In this document: positions 24,884 to 32,035 of the stretch, piece by piece
Layout of the letters: the number at the start of each line of letters is the position of its first letter
How positions within the stretch are numbered: position 1 is the stretch's first letter
Assembly (NCBI RefSeq): GCF_030811595.1
Contig: NZ_JAUSRB010000002.1
Span: 62,001-126,000, forward strand
From: Streptosporangium brasiliense
GTDB taxonomy: Bacteria > Actinomycetota > Actinomycetes > Streptosporangiales > Streptosporangiaceae
Direction: 5' to 3'
Length of the DNA: 64,000 nucleotides
Program-made: the position numbers and the translations under genes
The notes under the pieces: generated by a model
What the model was told of the DNA's origin: nothing
Seen by the model: only the letters and a program-made list of their open reading frames with translations
Database searches by the model: none

Positions 24884-25999
24884 ATGCCTCTGGACCACTA
24901 CTATCTGCTCGGCCGTTCCGGGCTGCGCGTCAGTCGACTGGCGCTGGGCACGATGAATTTCGGCACCGGCGGTTTCCACGCCGCATACGGCAAGACCGAG
25001 GAGGAGGCCCGCCCCGTTTTCCGTCGCTACCTCGAAGCGGGCGGGAACTTCATCGACACCGCCGATTTCTACACCGCCGGTGAGAGCGAGACCATCCTCG
25101 GCAACCTCGTCGCGGAAGCCAAGGTGCGCGACAGGGTGGTGCTCACCACCAAGTTCACCAACAGCGTCGACCCCGGGGACCCGAACGCGGGGGGCAACGG
25201 ACGCAAGCACATGATCAGAGCGGTCGAGGCGTCACTGCGCCGCCTGCGCACCGACTACATCGACCTGTTCATGCTGCACACCTGGGACCGGATCACTCCT
25301 GTCGAGGAGGTCATGCGCACCTTCGACGACCTCACCAGGGCTGGGAAGATCCGCTACGCGGGCCTGTCCGACGTGCCCAGTTGGTACGCGGCGCGGGCCC
25401 AGACCCTTGCCGAGGCGAACTCCCTCGTACCGGTGGTCAGCCTGCAACTGCCCTACTCCCTTGTCGACCGGGCGATCGAACTGGAACACGTCCCCATGGG
25501 GCAGAGCTTGGGACTCGGGATCACCGCGTGGAGTCCCCTCGGGAGCGGCTTCCTCACCGGGAAATATCGGAACACGGACCGGGGCCTGGTCGGGCAGGGC
25601 CGGCTCAACGGCGGAGGCTCGCCCGGACGCTCGTGGACGGACCGGGAATGGCAGCTTCTGGCGACACTCGAGAATGTCGCCGACAAGCTTGACAGGACGA
25701 TGGCCCAGGTGGCCGTCAACTGGGTCGCCACCCAGCCCGGGGTCGCCTCGGCGATCATAGGGGCGAGCAGCACGGACCAGCTTGACGCCAACTTGGCGGC
25801 CCTCGATTTCGAGCTGCCGGCCGAGCTGCGCGCGAAGCTCGACGAGGCGAGTTCCGTGCCGCCCCGGTCGGTCTACCGGATGTTCACGCCGGACTATCAG
25901 AGCTGGCTGGTCAGTCCTGGCATCAAGGTCGGGGACAAGCCGACCGGGTACGCCCCGGCCGTGCGGAACTGGGTGTCGGGCGGCAGCGGTACTTCCTGA
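24884..25999 (+). CDS. Aldo/keto reductase
   Basis: A 371-residue NADPH-dependent aldo/keto reductase of the YajO/Tas-like group. The catalytic tetrad is visible: D and Y in IDTADFYTAGESE (about 51-63), K in LTTKFTN, H in MLHTWD. The C-terminal cofactor region (IIGASSTDQLDANL) is standard. The ATG at 24884 is preceded by CGGAGTG; another ATG at 24851 has no RBS. A TetR operator overlaps its promoter, so induction by a carbonyl or drug-like compound is likely. A convergent hairpin follows its stop. The substrate is not predictable. Confidence 0.92.
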   Translation: MPLDHYYLLGRSGLRVSRLALGTMNFGTGGFHAAYGKTEEEARPVFRRYLEAGGNFIDTADFYTAGESETILGNLVAEAKVRDRVVLTTKFTNSVDPGDPNAGGNGRKHMIRAVEASLRRLRTDYIDLFMLHTWDRITPVEEVMRTFDDLTRAGKIRYAGLSDVPSWYAARAQTLAEANSLVPVVSLQLPYSLVDRAIELEHVPMGQSLGLGITAWSPLGSGFLTGKYRNTDRGLVGQGRLNGGGSPGRSWTDREWQLLATLENVADKLDRTMAQVAVNWVATQPGVASAIIGASSTDQLDANLAALDFELPAELRAKLDEASSVPPRSVYRMFTPDYQSWLVSPGIKVGDKPTGYAPAVRNWVSGGSGTS

Positions 26000-26035
26000 C
26001 CCGCCTTCCGCGGCGGCCGGGAGAGAGGAACGACA

Positions 26036-26059
26036 TCTGCCGGTGTGGTCACCGGCAGA
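26036..26059. terminator. Bidirectional hairpin between convergent genes
   Basis: A perfect 10-bp stem (26036-26045 with 26050-26059) with a 4-nt loop, in the 66-bp gap between the aldo/keto reductase and the LAL regulator stops. Confidence 0.7.
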
Positions 26060-26065
26060 CGGCCC

Positions 26066-28819
26066 TTACCTCTCCTCGTGAGCCTTGAGCGTCCGCGCGA
26101 GATCGGCCCGGGAGCTCACCCCCAGCTTGGGGAAGATCCGGTGCAGGTGAGTGCCGACAGTGCGGTGAGACAGGTACAGCCGTTGCCCGATCTCCCGGTT
26201 CGTCAGCCCCTCGGCGGCCAGCTGCGCGATGTTCAGCTCGTGCGGGGTGAGCTTCTCCCGCGCGTCCGGGTCCCGGTTCGGGCTCGACTCCCCCGCACCG
26301 CGCAGCTCCCGTCGTGCGCGCTCGCCCCATGCGGCCATGCCGAGCGCGTCGAAGGTCTCCCTGGCCGTGCGCAGATGCGTCCGGGATTCCGCGGCCCGGC
26401 GCTGCCGTCGCAACCATTCGCCGAACGCCAGATGGAGGCGTCCGCGTTCGGCGGGCCACCCGGTCAGGTCCGTCCGCAGCGCGGCCGTGAACAGCGCCTC
26501 CGCCTCCGCGGTCGGGGCGAGCACGGCGCGCGCGTAGCGCAGCCCGATGTGCAGCGCCGGTGAAGGCGTCGATGCGGCCGGCGGCTCCAGGTCGTGCAGG
26601 ATGTCCCGCATGGTGTCGGTCCGCCCGGCACGCACGGCGGCCTCGGTGAGCTCCGCGAGGAAGTAAGCGCGCAGGGCCAGCTGGTAGGCGGGGTCGGCGG
26701 GATCGAGGATCCGGCTCAGGGCGGCGAACGCGTCGTCGAAACGCCCCTCGCTCAGGGCCGCGAGCCCGCGCGTGAGCTGGACGGTGGCCAGGACGGGTCG
26801 GGCGCCGGCCGGGAGTGCGACCCGTTCGGCCTCGTCGGCGAGCGTTCTGGCCGACTCGTGGTCGCCCCGCAGCGCGGCGATCTCGGCCTGGACGGCCCTG
26901 GCCAGCCCGTACATGAACGGCTGACCGGTCTCCTGGGCGAACTTGGCGGCCTCCGCCGCGACCGGCACGGCCGTGGCCAGGTCACCGAGCCGGACCTGGC
27001 TCCACGCCTGAACGGCCAGGGCCCGGGGCAGTAACCCGAGCCGGCCCTGGGCACGCAGGCCGGGCGCGGCCGCCGCGGAGAAACGGGCGGCCAGGTCGAA
27101 CGCCCCGACCTGCAGGGCCGCGCTGCCCAGGTAGCGATCGACCTCCGGGTCGGCGCCGGCCACGCCGGCCAGTTTGCGCAGCCCGTCGAGCACGGTGCCG
27201 CCCCGCTCGAACGGCGCGACGTACGCGGCGACCGCGACCATGCGCGGATCGTCGGCAGGAACGGGGAGCCGGTCGGCCACGCCCAGCAGCGAGCGGCGGG
27301 CGGCCGGGCCCGGTTCGGACCAGAAGCAGCGCATGGCGGCGCCCCACAGGATCCGGACAGCCGGCTCGACCTGCCCGTCGGCGGCCACCGACGCGGCCAG
27401 CTCGGCCAGCTCCGACACGCGGGAGACGTCCTCGCGCACCCCGTCCTCGAAGCCGCTGAGCAACCAGGCGGCGGCGGCGCGCCGGCGCGGCGAGAGGTCG
27501 AGGGCCCGCGCGTCGCCCACCATGCGCTCAGCCGTGTCGCGGCTGCCGGATTCGACCGCGAGCTCGGCCGCTCTCAGCAACCTGAGCGCCTTCCGGGCCT
27601 GCCCTTCGCTCAACCGGGCCGCCTGCTCAAGCGCCGCGATCGCGGCGGCGACCCCGCCCCGGTGCCGGGCCCGGTCGGCCGCGCGGTCCAGCTCGGCCGC
27701 CACTTCCTCGTCCGCTCCGGACGCCGCGGCGGCCCGGTGCCAGGCCCGCCGGTCCGGCCGTCCGCGTAGCGTCTCGGCGAGCGCCAGGTGGGCCCGCCGG
27801 CGCTCGGCGAGCGTCGAAGCCGCCGGGATGGCCGACCGCATCAGGGGATGACGGAACCTCACCATGCCGATCCCGAGCTCGATCAACCGGGCCTCGACGG
27901 CCGGTGCGAGGACCTCCAGCTCGGCCGCCGACCCCAGGATCAGTCCCGTGGCCGCGAGCGTTTCGGAGACCGAATCGCTCTGGTTGAGCGCCGCGACCAG
28001 CAGGGCGGTGCGGACCGGCGCCGGCAGCGTGGCGACCCGGGCGGTGAACGCACGCTCAAGACGCTCGGTGAGCGGCAGCACCGGACCCCCGCCGAGGTGA
28101 TCACTCAGCGACAGCGCCGGACCGGGCCCCGCGTGGTCTCCCATGGCCGCCGGCAGCTCGGTCAGCGCCAGCGGGTTCCCGGCGGCCTCCTCCAGCAGCC
28201 ACGTCCGGACCGCTGAGGTGAGGCCGGGGGCGATCGAGTCCAGGAGCTCGGCGGCGACCTCGTCGGAGAGCCGGTCGACGGGCATCGGGAACAGCCCGGC
28301 GTCCTGCAGGGGCGAGCGCTCCCCCTCCCGGAGGGTCGCGATCATGGCGATGGGCTCGGACTCGATCCGCCGCGCCACGAAGGCGAGGACATCGGCGCTG
28401 GCGCGGTCGAGCCAGTGCACATCCTCGGCGACGACCAGCAACGACCGGACGGCGGCCTCCTCGGCCAGCAGGGTCAGCGTGGCGAGGCCGACGAGGTAGG
28501 CGCTGGGTCCGGCCCCGTCGGCGAGGCCCAGCGCGCTCCGCAGGGTGTCACGCTGCGGGGCCGGCAGCGCGTCCACGCCCGCCCGGACCGGGTACAGCAG
28601 CCGATGCAACCCGGCGTAGGCGAGGTTCTGCTCGGACTCCACGCCGGTCGTCGTCAGCACGCGCAGTCCTGCGACCGACGGAGCGGAGACGGCCTCCGCC
28701 ACGAGCGCGGACTTCCCGACGCCGGCCTCCCCCCGGAGGAGAACGCCACTGCGGTCACCGGGGCCGTCGATGAGCTCGGCCAGGGCCTTCAGCTCGGCTT
28801 CCCGTCCGAAAAGCGGCAT
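26066..28819 (-). CDS. LAL-type LuxR-family regulator (large ATP-binding)
   Basis: A 917-residue LAL regulator. It opens with an AAA-type ATPase: FGREAELKAL then Walker A RGEAGVGKSALVAEA (about 27-41), with a Walker B-like LLVVAEDVHWLD (about 125-137). The middle is a long alpha-helical TPR-like region. The C-terminus is a LuxR/GerE HTH (LTPHELNIAQLAAEGLTNRE, then RTVGTHLHRIFPKLGVSSRADL). These proteins activate catabolic or secondary-metabolite genes on ligand binding, MalT-style. It converges on the aldo/keto reductase. A truncated flavin-monooxygenase remnant starts 99 bp upstream on the other strand. Confidence 0.92.
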   Translation of the reverse strand: MPLFGREAELKALAELIDGPGDRSGVLLRGEAGVGKSALVAEAVSAPSVAGLRVLTTTGVESEQNLAYAGLHRLLYPVRAGVDALPAPQRDTLRSALGLADGAGPSAYLVGLATLTLLAEEAAVRSLLVVAEDVHWLDRASADVLAFVARRIESEPIAMIATLREGERSPLQDAGLFPMPVDRLSDEVAAELLDSIAPGLTSAVRTWLLEEAAGNPLALTELPAAMGDHAGPGPALSLSDHLGGGPVLPLTERLERAFTARVATLPAPVRTALLVAALNQSDSVSETLAATGLILGSAAELEVLAPAVEARLIELGIGMVRFRHPLMRSAIPAASTLAERRRAHLALAETLRGRPDRRAWHRAAAASGADEEVAAELDRAADRARHRGGVAAAIAALEQAARLSEGQARKALRLLRAAELAVESGSRDTAERMVGDARALDLSPRRRAAAAWLLSGFEDGVREDVSRVSELAELAASVAADGQVEPAVRILWGAAMRCFWSEPGPAARRSLLGVADRLPVPADDPRMVAVAAYVAPFERGGTVLDGLRKLAGVAGADPEVDRYLGSAALQVGAFDLAARFSAAAAPGLRAQGRLGLLPRALAVQAWSQVRLGDLATAVPVAAEAAKFAQETGQPFMYGLARAVQAEIAALRGDHESARTLADEAERVALPAGARPVLATVQLTRGLAALSEGRFDDAFAALSRILDPADPAYQLALRAYFLAELTEAAVRAGRTDTMRDILHDLEPPAASTPSPALHIGLRYARAVLAPTAEAEALFTAALRTDLTGWPAERGRLHLAFGEWLRRQRRAAESRTHLRTARETFDALGMAAWGERARRELRGAGESSPNRDPDAREKLTPHELNIAQLAAEGLTNREIGQRLYLSHRTVGTHLHRIFPKLGVSSRADLARTLKAHEER

Positions 28820-28917
28820 GGTGCGGCACTCCTACCCTCGGTGTCCTCGGCTGTCTCCCCAGCCGTGCGCGACCCTACCGAAGTGCCCGGATACAACGTT
28901 TCACCAGCGTGTACGGA

Positions 28918-29152
28918 ATGCATATCGGGACTCGCGACGACGGCGGTGACCGAGCGCATCCGTGCGCAGCCGGAGGTGCTGCTCGCGCCCCTGCGCGATC
29001 CGGTGCTGCCGGCGAAGCAGAGCGCGACACTCGACCGGTTGTCCGGTGGCCGCTTCACCCTCGGCCTCGGGGTCGGCGCGCGGGAGGACGATTTCCAGTG
29101 CTGGTCCGACGACATCCAGCAGATCGACCGCCTGGCGGACCTCCTGGCGTGA
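28918..29152 (+). pseudogene. Remnant of an LLM-class flavin-dependent oxidoreductase
   Basis: An open stretch of about 78 codons, read in the plus frame ending at TGA 29150-29152. It contains TTAVTERIRAQPEVLLAPLR, then PVLPAKQSATLDRLSGGRFT and LGLGVGAREDDF. This is the diagnostic core of luciferase-like (bacterial LLM) monooxygenases, residues about 70-130 of a normal 300-residue protein. The last 20 residues (SDDIQQIDRLADLLA) resemble the far C-terminus of such proteins, implying an internal deletion. No start codon, RBS or TIM-barrel N-terminus is left. I read it as a decayed gene. Confidence 0.65.
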
Positions 29153-29161
29153 CCGCCCTCA

Positions 29162-29202
29162 CCGTGGGGCGGCCAAGAGAGATCCCTCGCGCCGCCCCAC
29201 GG
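29162..29202. terminator. Hairpin between the remnant and the esterase
   Basis: A perfect 12-bp stem (29162-29173 with 29191-29202) with a 17-nt loop. It lies between convergent ends at 29152 and 29211, so it can serve the esterase transcript. Confidence 0.65.
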
Positions 29203-29210
29203 CCAGGTGC

Positions 29211-29909
29211 TCAGTCGCGCGCCGCGAGGGTCCGCGTCACCTCGTCGATGAGCCCGGCGAGCTCAACGGGCCGGGACAGGAACGGGGAATGGCCGCCGGG
29301 CAGGTGCCGGACCACGTCGGCCATCGTCAGCTGCCGCTTCACGAACAGCTCGGGCAGACTTCTGTCGTCGTCGCAGACGATCAGTGCCGAAGGGATGGTC
29401 CGCCACGACGCCCGTGTCTGCTCCTCGGTGAAGGCCCGAGCGCTCTGTGGCCTGAGCCGTGCCACGGCTGTGTCGGCCAACTCCGCGGGAACATCGTGGT
29501 AGAAGGCCTCTCGCGCCGGTTCCGGGCACGGCACGATCTTGGTTTCCGGCGGGAACCACGGTCCCCCGATGGGCGTGATCACCGCCTCGCCGGCGTTCAG
29601 CATGTGCGCCGCGAGGTAGACGAGCCGCTCGACATTCGGCACCGTCTCGGCGACCTCGGTCACCGGGACACCCCCGTAGGAGTGCGCCAGCACGGTGACG
29701 GGGCCTTCGACGGTCTCGAGGTGCTCCCGTACGGCCCGCGCGTCGTCGTACATCCCGGCATCCGGATCTCCCGACGTACTCGGCAGATCCACCGTCGACG
29801 CGCTCCAGCCGCGGCTCTCCAGCTCCGGTACGAGCCGATCCCAGCAACAAGGTCCGTGCCAGGCACCGTGCACGAGCACCAGCTTCCTCGGCTGGTCCGT
29901 TTCAGTCAT
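29211..29909 (-). CDS. Alpha/beta hydrolase (EstC/PnbE-like esterase)
   Basis: A 232-residue cytosolic hydrolase. The oxyanion-loop segment is LVHGAWHGPCCW (12-23), the nucleophile is Ser in LAHSYGG (about 84-90), the acid is probably the Asp in IVCDDDRS and the base is His in PGGHSPFLS near the C-terminus. The overall pattern fits small plant-MES-like esterases common in actinobacteria. ATG 29909 follows AGAGAAG. It is flanked by regulator genes, and the upstream neighbour (a membrane protein) ends 141 bp away. The ester substrate is unknown. Confidence 0.88.
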   Translation of the reverse strand: MTETDQPRKLVLVHGAWHGPCCWDRLVPELESRGWSASTVDLPSTSGDPDAGMYDDARAVREHLETVEGPVTVLAHSYGGVPVTEVAETVPNVERLVYLAAHMLNAGEAVITPIGGPWFPPETKIVPCPEPAREAFYHDVPAELADTAVARLRPQSARAFTEEQTRASWRTIPSALIVCDDDRSLPELFVKRQLTMADVVRHLPGGHSPFLSRPVELAGLIDEVTRTLAARD

Positions 29910-30050
29910 CACGTCTTCTCTGATCTCTGGTCGTTCAAGGCTCTGTCGGGAACGGCGTGCAACCGCAGCGCCGACGGGCCGGCGAAGGGCGACGCCGCAG
30001 CGCGTCGAGCGTCAGCCCGAGACCCCGCCGGGCATGGGCCGCGATGCCTG

Positions 30051-30959
30051 TCATGGGGTGTCCTGCTGTGCCAGGCTGCCGCAGGTGAAGCCCTTCTCTC
30101 GCTCGGGATCGAGCTGGATCTGGCCCAGGTTGGTGGTCTCCATCGGCCTTCGGAGAGTCTCCAGCTTGTCGCAGTCGTACAGGACGTATGTGCCGTCGCT
30201 CTCGCCCAGCAGCATCATCCAGCGGCCGTCGTAGAGCGGCTTGTCGTCCTCAGCGCTTTTGATCACCGCCCACTGGTCCTGGAAGCCGACGGCGTTCAGC
30301 AGTTCGTTGGCCTGCCCGCTGTTCTGGACGTCGACCGCGCCCTCGACGAGCCCCAGGATGAGCAGGAAGCCCAGGCCGACTCCGGTCATGCCGCCGACGA
30401 TCACCTTCGTCCCGGCGCGCCCGATCGGCTTGCGACGCAACAGCCGGAACGGGATCAGGAAGGCCAGTACGCCGAGCCCCACCGCGATGACGACCATGGC
30501 GAACAGGTCCGGATCCCCGAAGAGGCGGAGTACGCCCCAGTAGGTGGCCCCGCACCACAGTGCCGCCAGCGCCGCTGCGATCCAAGGCCGTTCCCGGAGT
30601 TTCCGTACGAGCCTGCTCGCCGCTCCGCCGGTCATCTTGTCGATCAGCCAGCCCACGCCGACGACGACGCCGAGCAGTGGCATGGCGACCAGCAGGAGCA
30701 GGACCAGGGTGCTGGTCATGCGGCCGAGCAGGACCGACTGGTCGACGCCCACCTGCTGCGGGTTGACGCCGAAGACGGCGTACATCTGCTCGATGCCGAT
30801 GTAGAGGACCGCGTAGAGCGCCACCGCGATCGGCACGACGACGGATCCGATGCGTTCGAGCAGTTCCAGGACACCGCCGCCCTCCCGCGTCACGGGGGTG
30901 GGGTCATCCGGGAGTACCGGTGTTTCCGGCGGTTCGAGGGATATGGGGTGACTCGACAT
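30051..30959 (-). CDS. Polytopic membrane protein of unknown function
   Basis: A 302-residue membrane protein. After a Pro-rich cytosolic N-terminus (SLEPPETPVLPDDP) it has about six helices, in two groups of two to three separated by a basic loop (RLVRKLRERPW). A soluble C-terminal domain of about 90 residues follows (QNSGQANELLNAVGF, then LYDGRWMMLLGESDGTYVLYDC). It ends with two cysteines (CDK and CGS) that could pair outside the membrane. I do not recognise the family. ATG 30959 is chosen; the frame is open 56 codons upstream with no RBS. Confidence 0.65.
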   Translation of the reverse strand: MSSHPISLEPPETPVLPDDPTPVTREGGGVLELLERIGSVVVPIAVALYAVLYIGIEQMYAVFGVNPQQVGVDQSVLLGRMTSTLVLLLLVAMPLLGVVVGVGWLIDKMTGGAASRLVRKLRERPWIAAALAALWCGATYWGVLRLFGDPDLFAMVVIAVGLGVLAFLIPFRLLRRKPIGRAGTKVIVGGMTGVGLGFLLILGLVEGAVDVQNSGQANELLNAVGFQDQWAVIKSAEDDKPLYDGRWMMLLGESDGTYVLYDCDKLETLRRPMETTNLGQIQLDPEREKGFTCGSLAQQDTP

Positions 30960-31261
30960 GGCGCACGACCATAGGCGCCGCCTGCATGCGGAACGTTGAC
31001 GAGGCGTATCCGCCGTGGCCGGGCACGCGGCGGCGCGGGCTGCGGACGATTCTCCGGACCAGCCCTCGGCGGCCGGCGGACCACTCCTGAGCAGCCCTGC
31101 CATGGCACGTATACACGTCGTCAACAAGCGGTCCCTAGGGTCGGACCGGGGCGGGCTGCCCGAGGCCAGGTCTGCTCAGCCGCACCGGATGCGAAGGAGA
31201 CCCATGACCACTGGCGTCACGACCGCCTGTCGCGGACCCTGCACACCACCATCGTGCGGGG
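30960..31261. other. 302-bp intergenic region with no supported gene
   Basis: This gap holds the promoter side of the membrane protein and the 3' side of the TetR gene, both on the minus strand. A plus-strand ATG at 31204 has a good GAAGGAG RBS, but its frame runs antisense through tetR and has Cys/Pro/Arg-rich shadow composition. I see no other feature. Confidence 0.5.
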
Positions 31262-31813
31262 TCAGTGTGCCTGCGGGGTGCCGACGCCGCGCAGCAGCGT
31301 GTCGACCACGACGTCGGCGGCCTGTGCGGCGCTCAGCTCGGGCAGGTTCTCGGCGGCGTGTTCCATCAGCGGCGGCAGGACCGTGGCCGCCCAGCCGGGC
31401 GGCAGGTCGGAGCGGAGCAGGCCCTCGTCGACGGCGCGCCGCAGGAAGGCGTCGACCTCGTCGACCAGGCGACGGCGGCGCTGGAGGATCGTCACCTCGC
31501 GGAGCATGCGGCTCGTCTCCACGGGCCATCTGCGGTTGACGGCGATGATGCCCTCGACGTAACGGTGCAGTGCGATCGCGACCGGGGCCTCGCGCAGCCT
31601 GGCGGCCTCGACGGCCTCCTCGACCGCGTCGTAGCGGGCTCCGTAGACGGCGGCCATGAGGTCTTCGCGGGAGGCGAAGCGGCGGTAGACCGTGCGGCGG
31701 TCCACTCCTGCCTCGGCGGCGATGGCGGCGATGGTCGCCGAGGGGTCGTCGGCGAGCATGCGGGCGCCCGTGCTCAGGACGCGTTCCAGGTTGCGTGCCG
31801 CGTCTGCTCTCAC
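31262..31813 (-). CDS. TetR-family regulator
   Basis: A 183-residue TetR-family protein. The HTH spans about residues 5-52 (NLERVLSTGARMLADDPSAT, then AAEAGVDRRTVYRRFASREDL). The C-terminal domain is helical and its ligand is unknown. The start is uncertain: GTG 31813 begins directly at the conserved region, while an in-frame GTG at 31861 would add 16 residues. Two direct repeats ACACTTATG (31860-31868 and 31892-31900), 32 bp apart, lie in the upstream region and might be binding half-sites. It diverges from the LAL regulator gene at 32036. Confidence 0.85.
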   Translation of the reverse strand: MRADAARNLERVLSTGARMLADDPSATIAAIAAEAGVDRRTVYRRFASREDLMAAVYGARYDAVEEAVEAARLREAPVAIALHRYVEGIIAVNRRWPVETSRMLREVTILQRRRRLVDEVDAFLRRAVDEGLLRSDLPPGWAATVLPPLMEHAAENLPELSAAQAADVVVDTLLRGVGTPQAH

Positions 31814-31949
31814 CTGCCCAAGGTACCGCCTCACGTAGCACATGAAGCAACTACCCGACACACTTATGGGAACGTTACATTCTTAAGAGCAACACTTATG
31901 AGGCATTTATGATGTCGACATCCATCCGGGATGCGGAATTCCACCGTTA

Positions 31950-31965
31950 TGGACTTGCGAGTCCA
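31950..31965 (+). promoter_or_regulatory. TetR operator copy 3 at the second LAL gene
   Basis: TGGACTTGCGAGTCCA has the same 6-bp arms as the copies at 24669 and 24787. The flanking layout also matches copy 2: TTGCGA as -35 inside the operator, a 17-nt spacer that begins GTCCATTTTC in both, and TAGCTT as -10 (31978-31983). The LAL gene begins 70 nt downstream of the operator. Confidence 0.75.
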
Positions 31966-32035
31966 TTTTCGGCTGCCTAGCTTGGCGGCCAAGGGCTCCG
32001 ACCTGATCGGCCGTACCTGAAGAAGGGAAGGAAGC

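Noticed and set aside
31204..31539. ORF with GAAGGAG RBS antisense to tetR
   Set aside because: The translation is Cys/Pro/Arg-rich and follows the shadow of the tetR gene.
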